A stretch of 52,848 nucleotides of DNA from Nocardia altamirensis NBRC 108246 (GTDB lineage Bacteria; Actinomycetota; Actinomycetes; Mycobacteriales; Mycobacteriaceae). Below, in pieces: positions 32,393 to 40,716 of the stretch. The position numbers and the translations under genes were made by a program. The notes under the pieces are model-generated. The model had not been told where the DNA came from. It saw only the letters and a list, made by a program, of their open reading frames with translations, and did not search any database. Numbering within the stretch: the first letter of the stretch is position 1; each line of letters begins with the position of its first letter. The DNA is taken from the NCBI RefSeq assembly GCF_001612685.1, contig NZ_BDAY01000027.1, positions 1 through 52,848 of the forward strand, read 5' to 3'.

Positions 32393-33034
32393 ATGATCGA
32401 AACGACCGCGCTGCTCGGTATTGCTGCCGCTGAGCTGGGGATGGTGCTGACGCCGGGCCCGAACATGATGTACCTGGTGTCGCGGTCCGTGTCGCAGGGG
32501 CGGCGGGCCGGGTTGGTGTCGCTGTCTGGCGTGGCGGTCGGGTTCATGGTGTACCTCGCGGCGGCCACGGCCGGGATCACCGCGATCTTCGCGACGGTGC
32601 CCGGGCTGTACCTGGCCGTGAAGCTGGCGGGCGCCGGTTATCTGGCGTACTTGGCGTGGAAAACCTTGCGCGGCGGCATCTCTGCGTTCGAACCGTCCAT
32701 GCTTCCGCCCGATCCCACTCGCAAACTGTTCACCATGGGGTTGGTCACCAACCTGCTCAATCCCAAGATCGCGATCATCTATATGGCGCTGATCCCCCAG
32801 TTCGTGAACCCCGAGCACGGCCGAGTCTGGTTGCAGAGCCTGCTGCTCGGATCGGTCCAGATCAGCATCGCGTTGATCGTCAACGGCATGATCGTGCTCG
32901 GCGCGGCCGCCGTCGCGACGTTCCTCGCCGGTCGCCCACTTTGGCTGCGGGCGCAGCGCTGGATCACCGGCACCCTGCTCGGCGCCATCGCCGTCCTCTT
33001 GGCCACCGACCGATCCCGCCCACTCCCGGCCTAG
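32393..33034 (+). CDS. LysE-family amino acid exporter
   Basis: A 213-aa translocator with about six transmembrane helices. The N-terminal TPGPNMMYLVSRSVSQGRRAG is the LysE/RhtB signature, followed by SGVAVGFMVYLAAATAG, KLAGAGYLAYLAWKTLR, and GLVTNLLNPKIAIIYMALIPQF. It should export amino acids or derivatives across the membrane; the substrate is not predictable. ATG 32393 with GGGGA and GAGG close upstream. Convergent with the YciI-like gene. Confidence 0.88.
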   Translation: MIETTALLGIAAAELGMVLTPGPNMMYLVSRSVSQGRRAGLVSLSGVAVGFMVYLAAATAGITAIFATVPGLYLAVKLAGAGYLAYLAWKTLRGGISAFEPSMLPPDPTRKLFTMGLVTNLLNPKIAIIYMALIPQFVNPEHGRVWLQSLLLGSVQISIALIVNGMIVLGAAAVATFLAGRPLWLRAQRWITGTLLGAIAVLLATDRSRPLPA

Positions 33035-33089
33035 TCCGTCGGGCGAGGTCGGCCAACCACGCAGTTGACGGCGAACCCCGTTGTGGGGC

Positions 33090-33389
33090 TCACGACGGCA
33101 AAGTTTCCCGATACTGGTCCAACGGTGCGGCGGTCTTGGTCGCGACGAACTTGGTGATCGTGTACTCCGCGACACCGGCGACGGTGAACGGATCGCTCTC
33201 GGCGATCTCCTCCATCTTTGTTCGGTCGTCGCCGAGCGCGATGATGACACCTCCGTCACGGGGATCCTTGCGGCCAGACGCGAGGAAGACGCCACCTGCG
33301 TAGTGGGCGTCCAACCACGCCACATGGTCGGAAAGGACCGCGTCAACGCGTTCCATCGAGGCAATGTAGGTCAGCTCCAACACGAACAT
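33090..33389 (-). CDS. YciI-like protein
   Basis: A 99-aa protein of the YciI/muconolactone-isomerase-like alpha-beta fold. It has the family pattern: LELTYIASMERVDAVLSDHVAW, a central FLASGRKDPRDGGVIIA with the conserved S-G-x-x-x-P-R, and AESDPFTVAGVAEYTITKF, where the invariant DPF is near residue 66. These are small dimeric proteins with no well-defined general reaction. The start is ATG 33389; a truncated MarR gene lies upstream. Confidence 0.9.
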   Translation of the reverse strand: MFVLELTYIASMERVDAVLSDHVAWLDAHYAGGVFLASGRKDPRDGGVIIALGDDRTKMEEIAESDPFTVAGVAEYTITKFVATKTAAPLDQYRETLPS

Positions 33390-33414
33390 GCCTCGTACGT
33401 TACGACTCTCGCGG

Positions 33415-33580
33415 TTACCGAGCGGCTTTGGTCTCCGCCGGATTCGCGCGTGCGGCCTTGGTCAGTAGTCGACTGAGTTGCCGCTGCTCTGTTGGGCTGA
33501 GGTGGGCGATGGGTGACTGGGTGCGCATCGCCGTTGCGAGTTGTCGCCGTACTCCGAGGCCGCGCTTGGTGAGGGTCACG
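33415..33580 (-). pseudogene. 3' remnant of a MarR-family regulator gene
   Basis: Minus-strand reading gives about 54 residues ending in a stop: TLTKRGLGVRRQLATAMRTQ, then LSPTEQRQLSRLLTKAA. This is the wing end and C-terminal dimerisation helix of a MarR regulator (T-x-x-G at the wing). The N-terminal two thirds with the recognition helix are missing, cut at about 33580, where the plus strand switches to a different remnant gene. Confidence 0.7.
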
Positions 33581-33581
33581 T

Positions 33582-33847
33582 CGAGCCTGCGCGCGATCGA
33601 GAACGGCTACGCACTGGTCCGCCAGGACTTCAACGGCTGGTCGGCCGCCTACAACCAGCACGGACAACCCCTCGCCACCCAGGACACCACCGTCGATCAC
33701 GACCCGTGGATCGTAGACGTCCCCACCCACGGCGTCACCACGCTCTACCGTCTCACCGGCGACACGTTCGCCTGGCTCTGCCTGGCAGGCACGCTCGTGC
33801 TGATCGGTATGGCGGTGATCCCCCGGCGCTCACCAACTCGACGGTAA
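33582..33847 (+). pseudogene. 3' remnant of an apolipoprotein N-acyltransferase-like gene
   Basis: In the plus frame the text reads SLRAIENGYALVRQDFNGWS, then HGQPLATQDTTVDHDPWIV, a final transmembrane helix (FAWLCLAGTLVLIGMAVIP) and a stop. R-A-I-E-N-G is the nitrilase-fold element of Lnt-type N-acyltransferases, which acylate lipoproteins in actinobacteria. All upstream parts with the Glu-Lys-Cys triad and the other helices are missing. An ATG-initiated ORF at 33428 runs through the junction but is an artefact of the fusion. Confidence 0.7.
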
Positions 33848-33939
33848 CCCAAGACAGGAAACGAAGCCCACCAGCCGCTTTGCGTGGTGTGGCCGAGTTC
33901 ACGGGTGCTCGCGTGGTGTTCGTGAGTAGCGTCCGGAGT

Positions 33940-34830
33940 ATGGACAATGAGGGACCAAGCCGGACAGCGCTCGCGACCGCCTACGCCCGTGCCTATCACC
34001 AAATTGCGGACCGGCCAAGGATTCTTACCGATCCGCTGGCGGCACGTCTGCTGGGTGTCACCGAGGATGAGCTGGCCGAATTGGGCGGGCCCGCAGGGAA
34101 TGGTCCTGAGAGCGGTGTGGACTCGGGGATCCTGCGGCTCGCTGCCGGCGATCGGCCGCGCCGCCTGTTCTTTGCCGCTCGCGCTCGCGTTGCCGAGGAT
34201 CGGGTGACCGCGGCTGTCGCTACCGGAGTGCGGCAGGTCGTGATCCTCGGCGCGGGCCTGGACACCTTCGCCTACCGCAACCCACATCCTGGCCTGCGCG
34301 TCTTCGAGGTCGACCATCCCGCTACCCAAGCGTGGAAGCACGAACGCCTCGCCGCCGCCGGTATCGACCAGCCGGAGAGTGTGACCTTCGCACCGGTCGA
34401 CTTCGAAACCGATACTCTGGCAGCAGGATTGGCGTCCGCCGGGTTCAGCCGGACCGATCCGGCCGTGTTCGTGTGGCTCGGTGTCGTCTACTACCTGACC
34501 CCGGACGCGGCCCGCACCACCCTCGACTACATCGCAGGTCAATCCGAGCCGGTCGAGGTGATCTTCGACTACCTGCAGTCGGCAGACACCGACGAGGATC
34601 GTGCACGGTTGCAGGCCCGCGCACAGCGAGCACAAGCTGTCGGCGAACCTTGGTTCAGCTACTTCACGCCCGACGACATCGCCGCACAGTTGCGCACGCT
34701 CGGCTTCACCGACATCGAAGACCGCTCCGCCACCGACGTCATCGCCGGATACCACAATGAATCAACGGAATTCGAGGACGAACCACCCCAATCACTGCTC
34801 CCGGTCCGCATCCTACGGGCGAGCCGCTGA
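33940..34830 (+). CDS. SAM-dependent methyltransferase (LCMT/TIGR00027-like)
   Basis: A 296-aa class I methyltransferase of the family expanded in Mycobacteriales. Evidence is TALATAYARAYHQ, RARVAEDRVTAAVATGVRQVV, the SAM motif ILGAGLDTFAYR, FEVDHPATQAWK (acid that binds the ribose), FAPVDFETD, and FVWLGVVYYLTPDAARTTL. Members methylate carboxyl or hydroxyl groups of unknown substrates. GGAG precedes ATG 33940. It follows the deletion scar; neighbours give no hint of substrate. Confidence 0.88.
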   Translation: MDNEGPSRTALATAYARAYHQIADRPRILTDPLAARLLGVTEDELAELGGPAGNGPESGVDSGILRLAAGDRPRRLFFAARARVAEDRVTAAVATGVRQVVILGAGLDTFAYRNPHPGLRVFEVDHPATQAWKHERLAAAGIDQPESVTFAPVDFETDTLAAGLASAGFSRTDPAVFVWLGVVYYLTPDAARTTLDYIAGQSEPVEVIFDYLQSADTDEDRARLQARAQRAQAVGEPWFSYFTPDDIAAQLRTLGFTDIEDRSATDVIAGYHNESTEFEDEPPQSLLPVRILRASR

Positions 34831-34977
34831 TCGCCTTCGGAGAAACTCCCGCCGCCCTGGCCTGGTAGTTCTTGTGCTCCTGTGCGTGGTCCGGCGGCAG
34901 GTGCCGCGCCCCGGGGATGCGGCGGCGAAGAACCCCACGAGGCGCCTGCCCCGGCATCGAAAGCCGAAGCCGACCCG

Positions 34978-35524
34978 CCCGAAGTGTAAGCGGCACTGAG
35001 TGTTTGCCGCAGCGAGCAACAATCCCCGACCTGCGACGCCGGACCACCAGCGGCCAAAGCCCTTATGCTCGGCACCAACTCCAGAGCACGAGGGCAATCG
35101 ACCCTTCCGCCCACGATCGGCCTCGGCTCGTGGTCGATGCCTCAATGCCCCGCAACACACCCAAAGTGCAAGCGGCACCGCGCATTTGCCGCCGTGGGTA
35201 CCAATCCCCAGACCTGCGCCGCGGAACACCGACCGAGGCCCTCGTGCTCGGCACCAACTCCCGAGCACGAGGGCAGTCCACCGTCCTGCCTACATGGTCG
35301 GCCTCGGCTCGTGGTCGATGCCGTCATACCTCCGCACCACACCCAAAGTGCGCGGCACAGAATGTTTGCCGTCACAAGCACCAATCCCCCGACCTATGCC
35401 GCCGGACCAGCAACGGCCGAAGCCCTCGTGCTCAGCACCAATTCCTGAGCACGAGGGCAGTCGACCGTTCGGCCTACACGGTCGGCCTCGGCTCGTGGTC
35501 GATGCCTTCATGCTCTGCACCACG
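34978..35524. repeat. 182-bp tandem repeat array (three units plus edge)
   Basis: Units start at the CCC of CCCGAAGTG/CCCAAAGTG at 34978, 35160 and 35342 and at the related CCCGAAGCGC at 35525 (spacings 182, 182 and 183 bases). Each carries a stem: 35059-35070/35084-35095, 35238-35251/35261-35274 and 35422-35435/35445-35458. Units 2 and 3 each have perfect 14-bp stems with a compensatory difference (CTCGG/CCGAG versus CTCAG/CTGAG). A sub-segment, GGCCTCGGCTCGTGGTCGAT, is identical in all three. ORFs across 34831-35473 are unsupported; no other gene is seen there. Confidence 0.85.
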
Positions 35525-37495
35525 CCCGAAGCGCAAGAGGCGCAACGCGTTTGCCACCACGAGCAGGGTTGATCCTTCGTGGATGAAGACGGCGGGGCCG
35601 ATGGGGAGGCCGATCAGGGTGGCTGGGACCAGGGCGGCGACGATGATCAGCGAGAACGCCAGGTTTTGGCGGATGATGCTGGCGGTGCGGCGGCTGAGTG
35701 CCACCGCGAACGGTAGGCGGCCGATGTCGTCGACCATCAGTGCGACGTCGGCGGTTTCGAGCGCGACGGCCGAACCTCCCGCGCCCATGGCGATGCCGAC
35801 CGAGGCGTTCACCATGGCGGGGGCGTCGTTGACACCGTCGCCGACCATGGCGGTGCCGTTGCGGCCGCCGAGTTTGCCGATCATCGCGACCTTGTCCTCG
35901 GGGAGCAGGCCGCCGTGTGCGGCGTCGAGACCCATGTCGGCGGCGACGGCGTCCGCGACGCGCTGGTGGTCGCCGGAGATGAGGACGATGTCGTCGATGC
36001 CGAGCGCACGCAGGCGGGCGATGACGGGTGCCGCTTCGGCCCGCGGGGTGTCCATCACGCCGACGACGCCCAGGTAGCTGCCCGCATGCCGGACGATCAT
36101 CGTGGTGCGGCCGCTTTCGTGCAGTTCGTCCACGATCCGGCCGATGTCGGCGGGCACGCCTTCGGGATCGAGTTCGGTGAACATGGTTCGGTTGCCGACC
36201 TCGGTGGCGCGGCCGTCGACGAGGGCGGTCACGCCGCGGCCGGTCACCGAGCTGACCGCGGTGGCGGTCCGATCGATGTCTTTCGGCAGCAGCGGGGCGA
36301 GATCACGGGTGATCGCGCCGGCCAGCGGGTGATCACTGTAGGACTCGACCGCGAACAGGGTGGCGATCAGTTCGTCGCGCAGTTCCGGGCGGGCCGGGAC
36401 GATATCGGTGACCTTCGGCTGACCCCAGGTGAGCGTGCCGGTCTTGTCGAACGCCATCGACCGCACCCGGCCGAGCGTCTCCAGCGGCCCGCCGCCCTTG
36501 GCAAGGACACCGGCCTGCGCCGCACGCGCGATCCCGGCCAGCACCGCACTCGGTGTGGCGATCGCCAGCGCACAGGGGCTGGCCGCGACCAGCACCACCA
36601 TGGCCCGATAGAAGCTGTCCGCGAACGGTTCCGACGCGGCGAACACACCGAAGGCCAGCACACCGAGCACGCCCGCGAGAACTACGGGCACGTAGAACAC
36701 CTGGAATCGGTCGATGAACCGCTGCGTCGGTGATTTCTGCGTGTCGGCCTCGCGCACCATGGTGATGACCCTGGCCAGGGTGCTGTCCTCGGCGCGGCTG
36801 GTCACCAGGACGTCCATCGCGCCTGCACCGTTCATTGTGCCCGCGAACACCCGACGCGTTTCCGGCACGGGCGTACTACTCGCCAGCGCGGCGGCGGCAT
36901 CGGCGATCGGCGCCTTCTCGACCGGAATGCTCTCGCCGGTCACCGACGACTCGTCGACGCTGCTCATGCCGTCGACCACGACGCCGTCCGCGGCGAGCCG
37001 CGAATTCGGCAGCACGACAACCACATCGCCGATCGCGAGATCGTTCACCTCGACTTCGCGCACCGTCCCGTCGGCGCCACGCACCAGCGCGGTCGCGGGC
37101 GCAAGTTCGGCAAGCGCCTCGATCGAGCGCTTGGCGCGGCCCATCGCGTACTCCTCCAGCGCGTGCCCGAGGCTGAACAGGAACAGCAGCACCGACCCCT
37201 CGGCCCACTTGCCGACCAGCGCGGCGCCCACCGCCGCGACCAACATCAGGAAGTCGACCTCGAACCTGCCGCGGCGCACCGTGTTGATGGCGGTACGGAT
37301 GGTGTAGTAGCCACCGAAGAAATAGGTCGCGGCGAACAGCACGATCGCCACCCATTCCGGGGCGGAGACCAGGTACTTTGCCGTCATGCCCGCCGCGTAG
37401 GTGACGCCGGAGGCGATCGCGAAGATCAGTTCCGACCGCTCCCCGAACAGCGCGGGGCCGTGTCCGTGCTCCTCTGCCTGTTCTTTTCTGCTCAT
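35474..37495 (-). CDS. P1B-4-type heavy-metal P-type ATPase
   Basis: A 673-aa metal pump. There is no N-terminal metal-binding domain, only a short His-bearing tail (EEHGHG). It has a TGES actuator loop at about 187, SPC at 306-308 in the transport site, DKTGT at 350-354 (phosphorylated Asp), GDGVNDAPA, and HEGST at 639-643. SPC plus HEG-x-T is the P1B-4 signature (Co/Fe/Zn-type efflux, as in CtpD and CoaT). The final 17 residues (RGAEHEGIDHEPRPTV) are encoded by the edge of the 182-bp repeat. ArsR-type operator upstream of ATG 37495. Confidence 0.9.
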   Translation of the reverse strand: MSRKEQAEEHGHGPALFGERSELIFAIASGVTYAAGMTAKYLVSAPEWVAIVLFAATYFFGGYYTIRTAINTVRRGRFEVDFLMLVAAVGAALVGKWAEGSVLLFLFSLGHALEEYAMGRAKRSIEALAELAPATALVRGADGTVREVEVNDLAIGDVVVVLPNSRLAADGVVVDGMSSVDESSVTGESIPVEKAPIADAAAALASSTPVPETRRVFAGTMNGAGAMDVLVTSRAEDSTLARVITMVREADTQKSPTQRFIDRFQVFYVPVVLAGVLGVLAFGVFAASEPFADSFYRAMVVLVAASPCALAIATPSAVLAGIARAAQAGVLAKGGGPLETLGRVRSMAFDKTGTLTWGQPKVTDIVPARPELRDELIATLFAVESYSDHPLAGAITRDLAPLLPKDIDRTATAVSSVTGRGVTALVDGRATEVGNRTMFTELDPEGVPADIGRIVDELHESGRTTMIVRHAGSYLGVVGVMDTPRAEAAPVIARLRALGIDDIVLISGDHQRVADAVAADMGLDAAHGGLLPEDKVAMIGKLGGRNGTAMVGDGVNDAPAMVNASVGIAMGAGGSAVALETADVALMVDDIGRLPFAVALSRRTASIIRQNLAFSLIIVAALVPATLIGLPIGPAVFIHEGSTLLVVANALRLLRFGRGAEHEGIDHEPRPTV

Positions 37496-37503
37496 GTGGC
37501 GAT

Positions 37504-37532
37504 TATATGCATAGATCGCTATATATGCATAG
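37504..37532 (-). promoter_or_regulatory. Metalloregulator operator of the P1B-4 ATPase
   Basis: TATATGCATAG occurs twice (37504-37514 and 37522-37532), 18 bases apart, with ATGCATAG-atcg-CTATATATGCAT as an imperfect dyad. It lies nine bases upstream of the ATPase start and is strikingly AT-rich. ArsR/SmtB-type sensors such as NmtR and CmtR bind dyads of this kind. No such regulator is encoded next to it. Confidence 0.6.
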
Positions 37533-37610
37533 CCTGTTGCCAGAAGTACCTGCCGACAGATGCCGCGCCGCCGTATCCCGCTCGGACCTGTTCCCCTACC
37601 ATCGCGACAT

Positions 37611-38324
37611 GTGATCACCGTTGCCACGTGGAACGTCCTGCACCGCATCCACGCCGAGAATTGGTACGAGGACGTGTCCACCCGCTGGCCGGACGAGGCG
37701 GCGCGCATCGACGCCGTCACCGCGCTCATCGCGGCCCGCACCGAGCAGGTCATCGCGTTACAGGAGGTCAGCGGCGACCAATTGTTCAGTCTCCGTGCCG
37801 CTTTGCCCGACCGGACGGTGCACTCCATGCGCTATCGACGACTGCCGACGGCGCGCAGAAAGGCGAGCTCGCTGCGCGATCCCGGCGAGTACCTGGTGCT
37901 CGTCGTCGAGGGACCCGGCCGCGAGATCAGCGCCGAATCGTTCGCCGACGACCCAGGCAAGGGCGCGCTCGCGATCACCGCGGGCGGCGCGGTGCTCATC
38001 GCGACCCATGTGACCGGCGATCGGCGGCGCACCGACCAACTGGCGCGACTGGCCGAATTGGCCTCCGCCACACCGCAATATCCTGCGGTGCTGCTCGGCG
38101 ACTTCAACACCGACCGCGACACCGTCGCAGCGAGCCTCGGCGACGGTTTCACCATCGCGCGCCTCTCCCCCGACGCCGCGCCGACCCGCCCGCGCACCTC
38201 GGGCGCGAAATCGCAGTTCATCGACCACGTCGTCGTGCGCGGAGCCGTGGCGCAGGACGCACACGTCGAGGACACCGCAGGCTTGTCCGATCACAACCTC
38301 GTCCGCGCGACCATCGCTCTGTGA
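37611..38324 (+). CDS. Endonuclease/exonuclease/phosphatase-fold protein
   Basis: About 237 aa of the EEP (DNase I-like) superfamily. It has ATWNVLHRIHAENWY (Asn metal region), VIALQEVSGDQ (catalytic Glu), LIATHVTGD (His), LLGDFNTDRD (the G-D-F-N motif) and GLSDHNLVRATI (the final S-D-H). All catalytic residues are kept, so an active phosphodiesterase or nuclease is expected; the substrate is unknown. The start is the GTG at 37611, six bases after TACCAT, so probably a leaderless transcript; the ATG at 37560 is a less likely longer start. Confidence 0.85.
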   Translation: MITVATWNVLHRIHAENWYEDVSTRWPDEAARIDAVTALIAARTEQVIALQEVSGDQLFSLRAALPDRTVHSMRYRRLPTARRKASSLRDPGEYLVLVVEGPGREISAESFADDPGKGALAITAGGAVLIATHVTGDRRRTDQLARLAELASATPQYPAVLLGDFNTDRDTVAASLGDGFTIARLSPDAAPTRPRTSGAKSQFIDHVVVRGAVAQDAHVEDTAGLSDHNLVRATIAL

Positions 38325-38401
38325 GTCATAGCTATCGGTGATCAACACCGGATGACCCGATTCCCCCGCCCCGATCCGCCGTCCCCGCCCAGAATGCTTC
38401 T

Positions 38402-39244
38402 ATGGTCGAGATCAGCCGCGGCGTCGCCACCGTGAACGGCATTCACATGCACTACCGCCGCGCGGGATCCGGTTCGGCGGTGGTGCTGTTGCACGGCTGG
38501 CCGCAGACCGGCTACTGCTGGCGGAAGGTCTTGCCCGCCTTGGCCGAACGGCACACCGTGATCGCCCCGGACCTGCGTGGCTACGGGTACACCGACAAGC
38601 CGACCACCGGCTACGACAAACGCAGCATGGCCGCCGACGTGGCAACGCTGATCGAATCGCTCGGCGTCACCTCGGCCGCCGTCGTGGGGCACGACCGCGG
38701 CGCACGGGTGGCGCATCGGTGGGCCCTTGATCGGCCCGATCAGATCAACAAGCTCGTTGTGCTCGACATCATTCCCACCAGGGAGACGTGGCGCCGGATG
38801 GACGCCGCACTGAGTCGACGCTTCTTCCACTGGCTGTTCCACCTCCAACCGGACCTGCCGGAACGCCTTGTCGGCCACGACATTCCCGGTTACCTGCGCT
38901 ACTTCTTCGAGACCTGGACCGTCAACCGCCACGGTCTGCCCGCCGAGGCCATCGACGAATACATCCGCGCCTTCAGCACGCCTGGCGCGCTGCGCGCGGG
39001 TTTCGACGACTATCGCGCCGCCGACCTCGACACCGAACACGACGACGCCGACGCAGGCCACCGCCTCACCATGCCGGTGCTCGCCCTCTGGGGCGCGTCG
39101 AGCTTCCTCGAAGAGATTCCAGCACTGGAGATCTGGCGCGAGTACGCGGAGGATGTACGCGGCGCAGCGATCCCCGACTGCGGGCACTTCATCCCCGAGG
39201 AACGCCCCGAGGTCCTCCTCGCCTACCTCACCGAATTCCTCTGA
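38402..39244 (+). CDS. Alpha/beta hydrolase (haloacetate dehalogenase/epoxide hydrolase-like)
   Basis: A 280-aa alpha/beta hydrolase. Oxyanion segment LLHGWPQTGYCWR, nucleophile elbow VVGHDRGARVAHRW with Asp as nucleophile, a charged cap domain, a distal acid after MPVLALWG, and His in IPDCGHFIPEE. The G-H-D-R-G elbow with HGWPQ is the pattern of fluoroacetate dehalogenase and related epoxide hydrolases. It may detoxify haloacids or epoxides (family inference). It starts with ATG 38402; the upstream gap to the EEP gene is 77 bases. Confidence 0.88.
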   Translation: MVEISRGVATVNGIHMHYRRAGSGSAVVLLHGWPQTGYCWRKVLPALAERHTVIAPDLRGYGYTDKPTTGYDKRSMAADVATLIESLGVTSAAVVGHDRGARVAHRWALDRPDQINKLVVLDIIPTRETWRRMDAALSRRFFHWLFHLQPDLPERLVGHDIPGYLRYFFETWTVNRHGLPAEAIDEYIRAFSTPGALRAGFDDYRAADLDTEHDDADAGHRLTMPVLALWGASSFLEEIPALEIWREYAEDVRGAAIPDCGHFIPEERPEVLLAYLTEFL

Positions 39245-39253
39245 CGAGTCTGC

Positions 39254-40405
39254 TCATTCACCGCAGAGCGCGTGATCGATCAGTGCGTTGGCAGCCTGCA
39301 GTTGCGTGAATCCCTTGCTGTGCAGCGGATCTTCCCCCACCGCGAGGGTGCCGGACAGCGAGACGACGGCACTGCGGCGACCGTCCTCGGTGACGGCGGC
39401 GTTGGTGAGGTATCCGGTCTGGCCACCGTTGTGCATCCAGTAGACGCCGCCGCACGACAGCGGTACCGAGAACAGGCCGAGCCCGGCGCGTCCTCCCGGC
39501 CAGACCTGGGCGATCACGCCGTCAGCCGGCACCGTGCCGCGCATCTGCGCCAGCTGTTCGGGTCGTAAAAGCTTGCCGCCGAGCAGGCTTCGATAGAAGG
39601 TGCCGAGATCCGCGGTGGTGGAGAGATAGCCGCCGGAGGCGTCGGCGTCCACCAGCTCGGTGACCTCGACCATCGGCCCGTCGGCCGCGAATTGGTTGTA
39701 GCCCTTCGCATGTGGCGTCGGCAACGTTGGCACATCGCCAGGCCACCGGGTGTCGCGCAGCCCGAGCGGCTCCAGAATCCGTGTGCTCACCTCGTCGTAC
39801 CAGGGGCGCCGACTCACCTTCTCGATGATCAGGCCGAGCACGACGTAGCCGACATTCGAGTACGACCAGCCGGTGCCCGGTGCGAAATCGGGGGCTTGCG
39901 CGACGGCCGATGCCACCGCCTGTTCCGGGGTGCGTGCCTGGTAGCGGAGCCGGTAGTAGTCCTCGGCGGTGGCCATATCGGGCATGCTGTCGTGCAGGCC
40001 GCTGGTGTGCTGGAGCAAATTGCGTACGGTGATCGACGCTCCGCCGTTTCCGTTGCCGCGCACCATGTCCGGTAGCCACTGCTGGACGGTGTCGTCGAGG
40101 GTGAGCCGTCCCTCGCCGACCAGCATGAGCACCACGGTCGCGACCAGCGTCTTGGTCACGCTGCCGATCCGGAAGTACCCGTCCGACGAAACCGGTTCCA
40201 CCCCGGCACTATCCGCGCGGCCCGCCACCGCGACCCGGTTGGTCCCCGCGGCCTCGTCCACCACCCGCGCCTGCACTCCGGTGGTGCCGACGGCCACTAT
40301 CGCGTCGGCGTCACGAGCCAAGGCAGCAGGCTCGGGCGTGCCGCCACATCCGTTGACCGCCAAGGCCAGAGCAAGTGTCACAGCCAACATCGGATATCGC
40401 ATCAT
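39254..40405 (-). CDS. Lipoprotein serine hydrolase (beta-lactamase/DD-peptidase fold)
   Basis: A 383-aa class C beta-lactamase-family hydrolase. Signal with a lipobox ending AVNGC, so probably a lipoprotein. Active-site motifs are SVTK (nucleophile Ser and general-base Lys), YSN (the Tyr motif, in GWSYSNVGYVV) and HNGGQTGY (the third motif, HxG). Also LLQHTSGLHDS and LLGGKLLRPEQL, usual in this family. It could act on peptidoglycan peptides, esters or D-amino-acid peptides. GGAGG lies just before ATG 40405 and four bases before the next ATG at 40402, which may be the real start. Convergent with the alpha/beta hydrolase. Confidence 0.88.
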   Translation of the reverse strand: MMRYPMLAVTLALALAVNGCGGTPEPAALARDADAIVAVGTTGVQARVVDEAAGTNRVAVAGRADSAGVEPVSSDGYFRIGSVTKTLVATVVLMLVGEGRLTLDDTVQQWLPDMVRGNGNGGASITVRNLLQHTSGLHDSMPDMATAEDYYRLRYQARTPEQAVASAVAQAPDFAPGTGWSYSNVGYVVLGLIIEKVSRRPWYDEVSTRILEPLGLRDTRWPGDVPTLPTPHAKGYNQFAADGPMVEVTELVDADASGGYLSTTADLGTFYRSLLGGKLLRPEQLAQMRGTVPADGVIAQVWPGGRAGLGLFSVPLSCGGVYWMHNGGQTGYLTNAAVTEDGRRSAVVSLSGTLAVGEDPLHSKGFTQLQAANALIDHALCGE

Positions 40406-40716
40406 GCCTCCGTCTGGTCCGCGAAAATCTATCCGCGCGGCAGGCCGACGGGCATCCCTCTGCGGTAGCGCACCGCTACCCCCGCGGTACCGAATCGACC
40501 AGGCGGGATCACCCCTCGGTATCGGCTGATTGCGCTTGGCCCAAGATCTGGTCACGGAACGGCTTCCTGCCGCACACCGACCATCCGGTCTGAAACAATG
40601 AGCTATCTCCACAGGTGCGGGGCCCGGTGGCGGCATCATGCGAGCAGCAGTTCGCCCCGCACCCCGCATGTGCGTGCAGGAAAAGCCTGACCCATCCGCT
40701 GGATGAAGGGTGCGAC
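40406..40716. other. Divergent intergenic region with no gene found
   Basis: The 311 bases between the lipoprotein hydrolase and S1 protease genes hold only short unsupported ORFs. Both promoters should lie here. I saw no clear operator, repeat or RNA structure. Confidence 0.5.

Noticed and set aside
34872..35572. Plus- and minus-strand ORFs over the 182-bp array
   Set aside because: Repeat-derived and not conserved between units in frame; only the ATPase 3' end is a supported gene.
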